The translations under genes and the position numbers were made by a program. Shown one piece after another: positions 52,181 to 64,000 of a stretch of 64,000 bases of DNA. Positions within the stretch are counted from its first letter, which is position 1; every line of letters begins with the position of its first letter. The notes under the pieces were generated by a model, which worked only from the letters and a program-made list of their open reading frames with translations, had not been told where the DNA came from and made no database searches. Location of the stretch: assembly GCF_010093595.1 (NCBI RefSeq), contig NW_022985452.1, positions 1,096,190-1,160,189 on the forward strand. Direction: 5' to 3'. This DNA comes from Mytilinidion resinicola (taxonomy: Eukaryota > Ascomycota > Dothideomycetes > Mytilinidiales > Mytilinidiaceae).

Positions 52181-53011
52181 CGCTGGGTGGGGGGAAAGCC
52201 AGGTAAGGATCGTTGTCGGGGTAGGGTAATGCAAAGAGTGGAGTTCAAGTGCAGTGACTAGTCAGCTGTGATGCAGAAGATGATACTATGAGAAATAGGG
52301 CAGTGGTCGCCCCGGGTTTGCTTGCAGGGCGATTGAGAGCTGCGCAGCGAGAACTAGATTCACGGAACTGAGGTTGATGGAATTACGAGGAGAATGCCGT
52401 TGCCGCTCTTAGATGTTCGAGGTTGGGCATCCTCGTTGAGAAGGAGCGACTGCGAGACCGACATTGCGCGTCTCGGTGAAATTGGGAAAGCACGTTGAGG
52501 CACTGAGCCTGCTAGTATGACCAAGTGGCATCGACGGTTACACCGGCGGGTACAGGCGGCATGCAGCTGCATTGTTTCACGCGCGCGGAAAGACACATCA
52601 GGTCGTGCTAGTTACCATCATCGCGAAGTATCACGAATGTTGGCAAACAGAGTCAAGAAGGAAGCTCGCATGAGCATTTTGACATTGTAAGAAATCCAGA
52701 GTCGCCGCTACACAGTAAATGGGGGCTTACAGAAATCGACGATAGACTACGCCACGTAGATAACACGGTCCACGCCCGCCGCATAATTCCAATAAGTGTG
52801 CTAACATGCACCCCAGCCATAAAGCCCCCCTTGAATGAATGCGCCATGTCGGTCATACCTGGAAACCCCCAAAGACGGAGAGAACTAACGCCAGCACGAT
52901 CGTATTGCATGAGGTAGATGCGTCGTAGGGTATCATCATAGAAATCCGGACTCGGATAGAAGCCTGAAGCGAAACAATCAATAGTTAGCGACGTCCGGCC
53001 AACTCAAACGA
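52181..53011. other. Intergenic, GH16 promoter and CDC25 3' flank
   Basis: About 830 bases with no gene that I can support. Confidence 0.45.
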
Positions 53012-56000
53012 TCAATCAAAGATTGAGGAGCGATGTGGCCGGATAGAAGCCACAAAGTCGCCGTACCTTGCTATCTTCTCATCCTCGCGCTCGCGAGGCT
53101 CAACCTGTAAACTGGTGTCGTACATCTCGTGTACATCGTTGGCCGTTTGCATATTCGTCAAGATGTAGTCCTGCAGTTCGGGGACGGGCTGGAGAGGGTA
53201 CGGCACGTTTTGATACTGCTGGATGTCGCGGATGACCTCCGCGGTCCTCGCCCGCTTGGCAAAGTTGATGAGGTTGGTCTTCTTGATAAGAGAAGGAATG
53301 CCGTCCTCGATAAACGTCAGATCGGTAAGATAGACACCTAGAAACATCAGAGCCGGTCACTACCAATATGCGAGAAAGAAATGTATACCAAAGAACGGGA
53401 TGCAAGGGGGGTTGGCCTTGTGTAGAGTGTCTCTGTACTCTGCAAAATTCTTCGTGCTGCCCATCAACTTCCGCATGCTCTCCAAGGTACTCATTGAGCG
53501 TGCGTTCACGGCTTGCCAGGTCCGGTTCAAGCGATGAATTGGCGCAGTTCCAAACGCCGAGATAATGGATGTGAGGGTAGAGAAGTTATTGAGGGTTCGG
53601 CATTTCTACATTTATTAGCTCTGCGACCCAATACTTGATAGCAAACTTACGTCTGCAACATTAACGAAGTGCTTGATGACAATAACTCTGCGTTTGACAT
53701 CTTGTTGCGTGAGGATCATCTGAGCAACCCAATTTGTCAGTTGGTTAGAGTGTAAAATCAGCGCCTTCACATTCGAAGCTGGGTCTGGCTCGCCGGGAGC
53801 CAGTTTCTTCTGCCAAGTCTTCTTCAAGCACTCGGTAGGCCTGACTTTTCCGTATAGCCTGGATTCGATGATAGTGAGTTGGCGTGCAAACTCAGTGGCA
53901 TCGATGTCCAAGAACTTGAGCTTCTTCATGTGCTTTGGTAAGATTGGCTGAGGTGTTTGCGTATTCAGCGTCAATACGAGGCGCTTCGTTGGCATATCCG
54001 GACCTCGGGATCGCTGTTCTACGGACGTCATGAGCGGAGCAGCACCGGGTGTGCTGGTTGTCGCGACGTGGTCTTTTGCAAAGTTGTACACCCTTCCAAT
54101 CAAGACCCTGGCGTCGTCATCATTGCCTTCCATCCAGTAGTTGTCAAACCAACTCTTGAGAATGTTGACGACTCGGAATCTGATAGGCTTCTGCTTTTTG
54201 TCCACCCAGGTCTGATAGTCTTCTTTTGCTAATCCGTAAGGAGGTTGAATGCTCCACCTCTTCACCAGCATCTCAAAGAGCTCCCCAGCCGTGGTGAACG
54301 ACCGGTATGTGAGCAAGAAAGTATTGTTGAAAGCAGGATCCAATCGATCATGACGCGTGAGTTGTTCCACCAGGCCAGTCAGGGTGCCTCCTCTAAGTTG
54401 AGGAGGAGTGGCCTTGTGGTCATATGAAATCTCACCTTCATGATCGAGTTTGAGGAATTCTGGCACCTCTTCCACGTTATTGGGTGCGAGATTCGGAGCA
54501 GGAACTTCTCCAAAGAATTGTTGAACCTTCCTACTCTTGTTGTTCATGACACCTTCATTTTTGGAGTCTTCAAGAACAGTACCTTCGCTATATGAGTGAG
54601 GCTGTATCATATCTTTCAAGTTAGGCCTGTTGGCTGCAGAAAGTCCCCGATTGTGGAAAGCCTGCATATCGCCCTCCGTCGCTCTGCGAGGATCACTGCT
54701 GCGAGTAGACATTTCGGCAAGGGGTATCGCCTCTGAAAGCTGTTGTAGGATGCTATACATCTGATTGGTGCTGGCTTCGAGATCTCTAGTGACCGATCGA
54801 ACAGCGATTATACGATCCTCGAGAGAGTCTCCGCGAGTCTCGGCCCACTCATCAGCTAGTGGGGCGGCAACGCCTTGACAGGCCACGACTAGCTCTGACA
54901 CTAGATCATAGATCTTTTGCTTCTGAATGCTGAATTCGCCGAGTTGCTGGCCTTGTAGTGTTGAACCCAGCGCCGAGAGATTGATGGATTCTACTGTAGA
55001 GATCCAGGGTCGGAAAACATCGAGGACCTTGCTTCCTGATGAGCAGACGTCGTCTCCAATGGCTTGATGTCTGTAGGGTGTAATGATCTTTTCGCGCACG
55101 ACCAATTGCTCGTCTAGACGGCGGATACTTGAGACAATCATTTTCTTCAAGTCTTCTAGCCTTTCCAGAAGTTTCGCGTCTAACTTGACCGTGGGTTCAA
55201 TGAAAGGCTCGTAATCCTCATGGTCGATAAAAGACATTGAAGCTCCTGGATCCCGGTCATCAAGGCCATTGTTCTGCCAATTCCCTCCAGAATTGCTGCC
55301 GACGACAAAGCCAGGGATGAGTCTAGGGATATCTTCACCCCTTTGCTGTCTCGCGACCTCGACAAAACCATATACACCATTCAAGACTCCATCAGCTTCT
55401 TTCAAGCACTTTGAGTAAGAATCTGGGGGTGGCCAGTCTGCGGCAGCAATGTGAGATGAAAGCACCAGCTTGGAAAACCTTGACATAGTCTCGCGGAAGT
55501 GAGGATAAAGGGCCTTGTTCGTCGAAATTATTGATGGATTGCCAGAGTGATTGTCCGTTGTACCAGATCCAGCAGCGAGGAGCAGACGAAGGTGATCTGA
55601 GATATCTTCGGCACGTTTCACAAATTCGGATCGGTCACTGTTGCTGATTGCCTGGCGGTAGCGCTCGACAGCTCGTCGCATATCATCCACCATCCTGTTC
55701 CACGTAAGAGGAATCGGGTTCGCGTCATCAAAGAATTTGCGAGACATGGCAGCTGGCATGGAAGGGCCGAGAGGGTTGTTCGCGAATGAAGTCGCAGTCG
55801 TTCCAATGGGCAATATGGACGATTCCATAGCGGCAAAGCTAGTACCATTTGTGGTATTCGATCGAGAGGTGGGTGAAGTAGTATTCAAGGATTCTATGGA
55901 GGTTGCCGGGGACACACCATTCGAATGGAAAGACCGCCTTCGTCGAGGCTGATAGAAGTTGTGTTAGCAAATTTCGTTGAGCATGAATTCTCTGGTACTC

Positions 56001-56647
56001 ACTAGAGAGCCGCGCGAGTTAACCATGCCATTGCCTTCGAAGTCCGACGTGTTCTCATCGTCAGTATCTTCTACTTGATATCCTCCAGCCATGAGTTCTG
56101 GCGGAGCGCGAGTTTGCTCGGGAATATAGACATTTGTGCGATCGATTGGCCCATTCTCATTGAGTGAGGCTGGGGTCTCGAGTGGAAGTTCCATTGTGCT
56201 CACACCGGTCAGGGTGTTGAAATAGAACAGCCTTCCATCCGGAGTGGCCTGTGGGATCCAAAAAGCAGCTTCCTCCTGCTCCTTGTTTTCGGTGCCCTCG
56301 ATCGGCAATGCAGAGGTGTCGTTCCCGTTGATCGACTCCGAGTCTGAGTTGGTATAGTCGGTGCCACCTAGAGAGGTGGTTTCAGGGTCCTCCTCAAGAG
56401 CTCCTCCATTCCGGTCGTCTTCACCGTCGTCTGTCGGACGCGGCACTACGGCACAGTAGTTGCTGGGAAACCATCCTCGGACACCGTTTATGACTCCGTC
56501 CCACCACCCACTCTCCAGTTGTGTTATGACCTGGATGATGTCCCCTTGCCGAAAGCTCAAGCTTGTGCGGTCGTCGGCATCGTAATCGTACAAGGCTCGC
56601 ACGTACATGCCGCCCGGCGGCGCGACAGTGCCGTTGAAGCCGTTCAT
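53012..56647 (-). CDS. CDC25: Ras guanine nucleotide exchange factor Cdc25
   Basis: Four exons (56647-56003, 55948-53651, 53605-53389, 53337-53012) close in phase to 1161 aa. Domains in order: an SH3 domain (YVRALYDYDADDRTSLSFRQGD...GWFPSNYC, about residues 15-68); a WW-like segment (WIPQATPDGRLFYFNTLTG, about 130-150); a long helical middle region; RasGEF-N (GGTLTGLVEQLTRHDRLD...FLLTYRSF, from about 720); and the catalytic RasGEF domain (LDIDATEFARQLTIIESRLY through NFSTLTSIISAFGTAPIHRLNRTW and FFGVYLTDLTFIEDG). The conserved NFxxxxxIxxxLxxxxIxRLxxTW is created across the intron at 53606-53650. Cdc25 loads GTP on Ras and feeds the cAMP/PKA or MAPK pathways that control growth, nutrient response and morphogenesis. 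It is head-to-head with the C2H2 regulator. Confidence 0.95.
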
Positions 56648-59600
56648 GGCTGCGCAGAGGCTCCACGGGGAAGTGGACGTCGAGGCCGAAGATGGCTACT
56701 TTGACTCCGCGTCCTGGCGATCCTGAGAGCGGGGGTAGATGCAGAGAAAGGTGTTCTTGAGGCGGCGGGGCTATTGTCGAAACAACGCGACAACTCCTAC
56801 GATCCGGCTTGTGCGTAATCTGCCCCGGGCTGGCAGTTGGGCTGAGTGGTGGACGCCCACTAGGCGCTCGAGGGCGATTTTAGGACTTCGGCATAGGTTG
56901 GGGCGTTAGAATGCGCGCCTATAGAGTCGAGGATACCAAATAGGAGCTCAGAGGGCACACCTTCGACGAAGTCTATGGGGAGGGGAGGATGTGAGTGGTG
57001 GAGGAGATTGGCGCCGAACGCTGCCCGCCCCAGGTGTTGTTATTGGCGATTTGGGGATGCACGTGATTTGGGTGGGCAAAAGCGTAAAGGCGCGAGGCCA
57101 GCCGTGTGCCAGGCAATATATCAAATCCTTCACTGACCAGGGACAGCATTGATGGGGGCTTGGGGCTGTTGTGCGCTTTGCGGTGCGTATTCACTCCATC
57201 TGGTGATGTTCGTCTGCAGAGCACGGCTACGGTTCGCGCCTCTCCCCGCAGCATGAGGATGCGCGGCTTGAAGGATTCATTGTCCCTCGCTCAAAGAAAG
57301 ACTTGATTGTCGCTGCAGACGCGTGCAGGTGTTTGCCGAGTCCCAGCAATGCTTCACGTGGAAGTACTTCATACCTGCAATACTACCGAACTTCTGCTGC
57401 TTTTGACGGGTGAACACGTTCCCTTCACAGCCAGACTTCACGAGCGGCCGAGAGGGAGCGCCAGAGTCCGGGACAGAATGACTCGAGACGGAGGGTGCCA
57501 GAAACTTTGTACGTATCAGCACACCTCCTCCGCAAGGCGGTCGGTGTGTTTGCTCCACAACATTCATGAAGCCCAATAAGGCGGGTCGTCCGCGTCTCTG
57601 ACAAGCACCCCCCCAGGCCGGTCGCAGTAATTATAGGAAAGATGCAAGGAGAGGGCCAACTGTTAGGGAGTTCGACAACCACGACTTCTCATGAGCGTTC
57701 AGCAACGTGTTGTGTAGAACAGAGGGCACGATTCAGGATGTTCTTGGAGAGTGAAGAATCAAGGCAGCCGATACAGTCGACACGCGGAAAAGGACCGACG
57801 CCTCGAAGACCTAACCTTGGAAGAGTCATGATGGCAATTCACGCATAAAGTTTCGCGTGGAAGCGGCAGCAGCAGCTTGTGACGGTGGCGTCAAACGGAA
57901 GAAGCCAATCTCCAAGGACGTGGGTCGGAAGAACAGCCCTGAGCCCAGCAGACAGGCCGCGAAGGCGATGGCTTGGAGTCGCGGAGGCGGTCGACGGGAC
58001 GGCACACGTGGAAACCGCGTGCGGCGTGGGATGGCTGCGAAGGGCAGGAGGATAGTTGTGGTTGTCTCAATTGTCTCAGCATAAAAACTATGTGTATGTG
58101 CATTACTCGAGGCTATCCAGAGATCTGCCCCCATCGTTCGTGTGGTGGGCACATCATCTGAAACCGAATGAGGCGTGTGAGGCGGACCTCCTTTCTCGAG
58201 CTCCGCGGAACGTTCTAGCGCGGGGGTGAAGAAGCAGAAGAAAGCCATGCACCGATAGCGGCAATCTGCCCATGTGGTGGACCGGCTGCCGCTGCGCGAG
58301 AGGGACGGATGCAGACGAAGGGGTTGCAAACACGTCGTGCCGCGGGCCAGAGAGTGGTGAAGGGCCCGTCGGCGAGCGGGCCTGCGCAGGATATTGACTT
58401 CATCCCGCCGCTTGCCCCATGCGAAGGATGCTTGGAGCCCTAGGTACTGCTCCCTAGATCCCCGTGGCCTAAGGGAGCGGGGCTTGCCAGCGAAGCTGTG
58501 CCGGCGGAGAGCCTGAACGGTGCCCCTCTCTTCGCTCGGTCCCGTTGGCGATGAGGCATCTGCGATGCTGGATGCCGCGCGAAAGCCCTGCGCGAGAGCC
58601 GGTCGCTCCGTTAGCTGCCCTGTCACCGCCTGGGCTGTGGACGCCCTCTTCCCGGCAGCGCATGCAGCTATTCTGATGCTAGGAGAGCGTGGGTGGGTCC
58701 GGGGAAGCGATCCGCCAGACTGGACGGGTGCCAGGAACAGTCGGTGGAGGCCGGCGATCGAGCCCAGGGCGAACTTGGGTTGCTGTGAGTCGGCCGGGCT
58801 GGCGTCAGGTAGTGGGCTGCGGCATGAGGGGAAACAAAGAAACATTAAAGGGGCAGAGCTGTGAGCCCCTCGCGGGAGCCCCTCGGGCGGGGCGAGAGGA
58901 GCCCGATTTTGTCCCACGTCGACGAGCACACCGCCTGCGCTGCAAAGTCGAGGGCCGTCTCTGCAACGGGCAGTAGTTGGAGGGCCTGCATGAACGACTC
59001 ACATACCGCTCTTTGCTGTAGGTACCTTTGTACAGACAGCGGCGCGGCACCCGAGCCGTCGCACGAGATAAACCGCCGCCAGCTTTCAGCTTCTCGTGCA
59101 GCTTCCGAGCTCGCTGCCCGCAGCAGGAACCGCCTGGGTACGCGGGGATGCGAGATACAGACACCGGCGCAAACAACCACTTCAATCGTGAAGCTGAAGC
59201 GCCAGTAACACGCACCGCGACGAGCAGCAGCTGTAGAGCCCTGAATGCATGATAATTCACCACGCTGCCCGCAATGCCAGTGCAACACGCCACAGCCAAA
59301 GCGGTGTAATGGCACCAGCCACTCTCGCCCCGCCGTGTCGTTGTCAGCCCGACACGACTGATTTTCCCCCTATGTAAAAGAGCCACCAAAACCTCTCGCT
59401 CCCTCCACCATCACCCCCCCATCCCATCATCAACACCGCCTCATCTTTCCCAGCCCCAAGCCCGCGCGGCCCATCTCCACCTCACCCATCCACCGGACCT
59501 CACCGGTGCTTTGTCCTGTATGCCACTCGACACCACACGGAATGAAAGCGAACAACTGCACTCCAACAACCCATCCAGCACTTCTTTGAAGCCCACGCGC

Positions 59601-59663
59601 GCTCGGCCGGCAACACCATAGTCCCATCCACGGCCCGAGCCCCCCCGTCCGACACACAGTTCG
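56648..59663. promoter_or_regulatory. Long divergent region between CDC25 and the C2H2 regulator
   Basis: About 3 kb, GC-rich in the right half, with no supported gene. A 367-codon minus-strand frame at 57826-58929 looks like open noise (Arg/Ser/Pro-rich, no family). CT-rich tracts close to 59400-59460 resemble the pyrimidine stretches found just before fungal transcription starts. Confidence 0.5.
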
Positions 59664-62322
59664 ATGCCCGCCGCAGACATGACTCTCGCGTCTGCCGCCT
59701 CGTCGCCCGCCGCGACCCGCAAGACGGCCTCCGCGCCGGAGAAGAAGTACAAGTGCCAGTTCTGCAACCGCGCATTCAGTCGCAGCGAGCATCGCAGCCG
59801 GCACGAGCGATCACGTAAGTCCTGTCGCACCCTGGAGTCCCGCTTGTTTTGATGCGGGAGGTGGCGCCGTCGCGAACGCGCTGCGCGATGCGGGGAGAGC
59901 AGGACCAAAGTAAAGTTGCTAATGCCCCTCATCAAACAGATACAAAGGAACGCCCTTTCAAGTGCATGAAGTGTCGCAGCACCTTCGTGCGTCGCGATCT
60001 CCTGTTGCGCCACGACCGCACCGTACACGCAAAGGATGGTGGCGTGCCGCTGCACAGCGAGGTCAAGCGTCGGACAACCACAAAGGCCCCCGAGGCGGCT
60101 GTTTCTGGCCCCTCGAAGACGGCGATGCCCATGGACACGGCGACACTGGAGCAGATCGAGGCCAGCAGCGATGGGATGGTTGACATCGAGACGGCCGCCA
60201 TGCTGATGACGGACTTCCATCACAAGGCGATGGCCAGCCAGGAGCCGGAAATCGTGGGCGACGGGCCAGAAACGGTCATTTCGCCCAACGGCCCCGCGCT
60301 TCTGGAACCAGCCGTCAGCTATCCATCGGGAGCTGTCTCCTTGCCCCAAATGCCGTGGGATTCGATGCTGCCACAACCCAAGTCTAACTCAATGTCGTCA
60401 AGTGGAGGATCGATGCAGACTCACCCGCATCAACTCCCCCCGATTATGGAACGACAAATGTCCGGCAGCGATGCCATGGTTTCCTTCCGGTCGTTGGACA
60501 ACTCAGTGCCCGGAAACGGTATTGGCACACCTGGCGCGCTGTCGCCGTACCCCATGCTCGGCCCTGTGTCGCCTGTCGATTATCGAAGGTCTCCCGGCCC
60601 TCCCCAGCACTGCACGACGACGAAGCCGCCGCAAGTCGACTCCGAAGAAGCTTGTGCACAGATCTTTGAGAACATCAGGGTCTTTGACAACGAGACTGCG
60701 CTACTTGACACCTTCCGCCTTCCCAACAGGGCTGTCTTGAACCGCTATCTGCACACCTACTTCACGTTGTTCCACCATCACTTGCCGTTCCTGCACCCAG
60801 GCTCCTTCAAGCCGTCTGAAGTATCTGCGCCACTTCTGCTCGCAGTGCTATCCATCGGCGCGCTGTACACCTTCGACCAGGACCAGGCGTACATGCTTCA
60901 TATTGGCTCGAAGGTGCTCATCAACCAGTTCTTGCAGAACAAAGAAAACTTCAGCTCAAGGAAGTGTCCGTTATGGACAATGCAGAGCACGCTGCTGAAC
61001 ATGATCTTTGCCAGCTGGAGTGGCGACCCCAAGGGCCTCGAGTGGGCTTGTTCGATAAAGAGCTTACTAGCCAACGCAAGTTACAGCTCCAACATACTTT
61101 ACAACATACGCTAACAATCTTTAGATGGTCGCCGGTAACAGGTACGAGCTTAAGCTCCGAACAGAAGCTCGTGGTGGTGCGCAGCCCAAGCATGAGGAGT
61201 GGATTGAAGACGAGCAATGTCGACGCACATACTACGCCGTCTACATTTTCTTTGGTCTTCTCACTCTGACGTACAACCACACGCCTGCCATGGGCTTCAA
61301 TGAGTTCGATTCCTTGGAGCTACCCTCTTCGGAATCTCTCTGGGATGCTGGAGTGTCAGACGAAGATTCCTGGAAAGAGACCCTCGCTGCTTCTAACACT
61401 CTATCTTTCCGTCAAGCACATGACAACTTGTTCCGAGGAGAACCAGCCCGTTACAGCGCCTTCGCCACCCGTGTGATGATCAACGCCTTGTTCCTTGAGG
61501 TTTGGTACCACAAGCGCAGCCCTGAAGCTCTCCAGGACGTCGTAACCGAGTACAAACTACGCCTTGCTCTCGAAACGTGGGAAAAATCACTGGAACTTTG
61601 TGAGCCTGAGACCGTCGTGGTCTCTTTGAGCGCGCCTCATAAGGGACATCCTCTGATTTTCAATGCCATGGCCATGTATCGGAACACTCGGGCCCGCCTT
61701 GTTGTGGACTTGAAATCGGTTCAGGAGGCACTTCGCTATCACGACTCCTACGAGGTTGCCGCTGCAATGACTAATGCCAGGGACAAGGTGCAACGTTCGC
61801 AAGAAATGCTCAAGGTCATCTCAGAGTGTTTCGATTGCATCGAGGTCGCTGCACTTCAAGGCATCCGCTGGGTTGCGAGAACATCAGCCACCAATTGGAG
61901 TATCGAGCACCCACTCTGCGGCATGGATCTCATGGTCATCCTTACTTTGTGGCTCTATCGTCTGGAACATGACGAGGAACCTGCCACTGAGGAAGAAACG
62001 GCCATGTATAACAAGCTCAGCAATCTCTTCGACGACGATTCGGCCGATGTTTACGGTGCTAAGCTCAGTTCAACCGTAGCGAGGCTTTGGGGAAGCATGA
62101 TCGACGAGGTTGTCGTCTGGGGGTATGTCTGATCTATTCTGTAACCTTTCAAGCATTTAACTAACCGTTGATAGTATCACCAAACTCATGGGTGAATCCT
62201 TCAAGCTTCATTCGCAAGCACTCGTCGGCTACGAGGACGCCATCTCATCTCGATCCGGGTCTCCCACTCCGTCATTAACATCTCAGGGGGTTCAGGTGAT
62301 GGAGATGCAAGTTGCATATTAG
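59664..62322 (+). CDS. C2H2 zinc-finger transcription factor with fungal_trans domain
   Basis: Four exons (59664-59814, 59940-61075, 61125-62122, 62175-62322) close in phase to 810 aa. Two C2H2 fingers lie at the N-terminus (YKCQFCNRAFSRSEHRSRHERSH and FKCMKCRSTFVRRDLLLRHDRTVH), the second completed across intron 1, with the TKERPF linker. A polar Ser/Pro-rich region follows, then the fungal-specific transcription-factor middle homology region (YLHTYFTLFHHHLPFLHPGSF, LLAVLSIGALYTFDQDQAYML, DEQCRRTYYAVYIFFG). The second intron must use a GC donor (AAC|GCAAGT at 61076, acceptor TTTAG, branch GCTAAC), giving SLLANMVAGNRYELKL; the nearby GT option leads to a stop. It is a nuclear DNA-binding regulator related to the AmdX/ADR1-like group; targets are unknown. 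Confidence 0.93.
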
Positions 62323-63580
62323 ACTCTAGTTTTAATATCAGCTTAACGACATTTACGTGTTTCCTTAGGTAATTTCCTTAGTACCCATCTTCATCATTAG
62401 ACTGGTCTTCCACTTTCCGTAATCCCGGGATCTCCTGTCTACTGGTCGGAGCATCGCCGGGAGTTCGGCTTATTTTTCCACTTGCATATACGGAGCGTGG
62501 CTTTCTGATTTCGCGTGGTTTCCTACTGTTGGTATTTCGTCTGGCTGTCGGTCGGTGGGCTAATGGCGAATACGGGGTGGGCTGTCAGGGTATCATACAC
62601 ACTCGGGCTCGTGCTCACTCCTCACCTGGTGGTCTTTGGTAGGACCTCTCTAATATCCGTTCGACTCTCATACCCTCTTAGTGTCTTTTTCACAAAAGAC
62701 ACCCTCTGCTGGCTGGCACCACATGTGTGTTCTTCTCCTGTGGTTCTCAAGCCAGCATATTTGCTGCGCAGTAATACCTTGTCTCCTCTCGGCCGTATAT
62801 TTCCTTTGTTTTTGCTTCTGGCTTCTTCTATTGCATATACCATGTTCGCTGTGCGTTGCTTTTTCTGCTTTCAGCTTTCCTCCTATCTATGCTCTCCTCA
62901 GCGTCTTGCAGCATCTTTTGGTGGTAGTTGCGCTCCGTTGATTTGCAAGTTTGGACAAAGAGGGAGTGTATGGGATTCTTCCTGATAGTCGTGTATAAGT
63001 AGCTTTCGCAAAGTGGAGTTTTGCTGGTCACGTCGATTTTCTGTGCTTGATGCTGTGAACTGGTTCGTGAAATGTGCAGACCGCAGATAACAACATAGGG
63101 CGGTTTCTAGTCTAATGGATCGTGACATAAAATGTCGGCTTGACAGGAGTGAAGACCAAGCCACCTCGTTGTCATTGGCAAGGGTGTTTCAGTATATCAT
63201 CCGAAATCTGATTGACATTTCCCAATTGCGATGACTTGAATCGCATGTGAGAGACACCGACTTTGCAAGGTGGGGCAACTGTCAGGAGTGGCCCTAAGGG
63301 CCATCTAAGCTCGTACATAATGCCAAATTCTTGAGCATGCAAATCAGGCCTCTGGAATTGCTGATGTCTGGATGCTCGAAAATCAGGACCAACTAGCGCG
63401 AAATTCCCGCCAAGCCCGCTAGTCCGCATCCAGCGCGCGAATCGAAATTTTGGGACCGCAAAAAAAAGCTCAGCAGAAACAGCTTCGCACACCACGACCA
63501 AGCTCCACAACCACGACTCCACCCTAATTCCTGCCCAACCGCGAACCTCCCTCCCTAAATCTCAATCGCCTTCTCTCACA
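62323..63580. other. Intergenic, 3' of the regulator and promoter of NHP2
   Basis: About 1.26 kb with no gene that I can support. The region directly upstream of 63581 is pyrimidine-rich (CCTCCCTCCC, CTTCTCTCACA). Confidence 0.45.
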
Positions 63581-64000
63581 ATGGGCAAAGACAAGTCAGA
63601 GAAGAAGGACCGGAAAGAGAAGAAGGAGAAGCTCACCGAAGTCAACGGCGTGAGCAAGAAGTCGAAAAAGGACAAGAAGGAAAAGAAAGAGAAGCGCAAG
63701 AGCGACGTGACTGAGCTGCTTGAGGCGGGGCTGGATTCGGAGACGTCGCCCGCGCCTGTGGAGACTGTGATCAGGACTAAGGCGAAGGCGAAGGTGGATG
63801 AGGATGGTGATGAGGATATGAGCGATGCGGAAGCACCTGTAGCACCTGCGACGATAGTGGGCGCGGTCGTGCCGTTCGCGAACCCGCTTGCCGACGACAA
63901 GCAGACGAAGAAGGTGTTGAAGAGCGTAAAGAAGGGTATGTGCTTTTCTCTCGTTGGAGGGAGATGTCTCGTGCGCGGGACTCTCAGATTCTTTACCCAT
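63581..64000 (+). CDS. NHP2: H/ACA snoRNP protein Nhp2, first exon (gene runs off the window)
   Basis: ATG 63581 opens a 355-nt exon ending at donor GTATGT (63936). The product starts with a Lys/Glu-rich tail (MGKDKSEKKDRKEKKEK, then SKKSKKDKKEKKEKRK) followed by an acidic linker (DEDGDEDMSDAE) and FANPLADDKQTKKVLKSVKK. The last block is the entry to the L7Ae/Nhp2 RNA-binding domain in filamentous-fungal Nhp2. The exon ends in phase 1, as expected for continuation into the A/K-rich helix. Nhp2 is a core protein of box H/ACA RNPs, which guide rRNA pseudouridylation in the nucleolus, and of telomerase RNP in some fungi. Identification depends on the short PLADDKQTKKVLKSVKK match, so it is good but not certain. 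Confidence 0.8.
   Translation, partial: MGKDKSEKKDRKEKKEKLTEVNGVSKKSKKDKKEKKEKRKSDVTELLEAGLDSETSPAPVETVIRTKAKAKVDEDGDEDMSDAEAPVAPATIVGAVVPFANPLADDKQTKKVLKSVKKGMCFSLVGGRCLVRGTLRFFTH

Noticed and set aside
57826..58929. 367-codon open frame on the minus strand between CDC25 and the C2H2 regulator
   Set aside because: Arg/Ser/Pro-rich composition without domains, no signal or known motif; overlapping frames on the other strand are equally open, as expected in GC-rich DNA.

Overview
The window is nuclear DNA from a filamentous ascomycete. Most genes carry several short introns (about 45-125 nt) with GTAAGT-like donors, CTAAC/CTGAC branch sites and CAG/TAG acceptors, and the proteins are typical of Pezizomycotina (Ypt7, Vac8, Cdc25 RasGEF, GtaA-type glutaminase, LDB19-type arrestin). 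The mix of families hints at Dothideomycetes, but I cannot fix the genus. Exon structures below were assembled by eye from splice consensus and reading-frame continuity; where the phases close across all exons the model is strong.

Left part (1-16 kb): the tail of an MFS drug/polyamine transporter; a von Willebrand A protein with prion-like Gly/Pro/Gln repeats; a frameshifted F-box-like relic; a two-exon SDR; a frameshifted S10 carboxypeptidase; a THI74/SLC35F-like DMT transporter with an apparent 6-nt microexon; and the Rab7 GTPase Ypt7. Between 7 and 12.6 kb lies a nest of small non-coding mobile elements: an LTR-like terminal-repeat element, two related foldback elements on either side of the dead carboxypeptidase, a mariner-type MITE nested in one of them, and a Mutator-type MITE with a 9-bp target duplication.

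Middle (16-30 kb): an orphan UbiA-type membrane prenyltransferase/terpene cyclase; a decayed protein-kinase gene split by a second copy of the LTR-like element; a single-exon SET-domain protein; and a zinc alcohol dehydrogenase followed by degenerate tandem repeats.

Right part (29-64 kb): mostly conserved cellular genes. These are Vac8 head-to-head with a Ser/Thr kinase; a secreted glutaminase with a minisatellite in its leader; an LDB19/ART1-type arrestin; a small Kre1-like wall protein; an F-box-like protein; a membrane-anchored GH16 enzyme; Cdc25 (RasGEF) head-to-head with a C2H2/fungal_trans regulator that uses a GC-AG intron; and the first exon of Nhp2 at the edge.

There is no operon logic. 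Functional themes are vacuole/endosome traffic (Ypt7, Vac8, possibly the DMT transporter), nutrient signalling and turnover (Cdc25, arrestin, kinase) and wall or extracellular enzymes (GH16, glutaminase, Kre1-like). The mobile-element island and the orphan UbiA gene are the most unusual parts. I found no tRNA, rRNA, CRISPR array or intact transposase gene.
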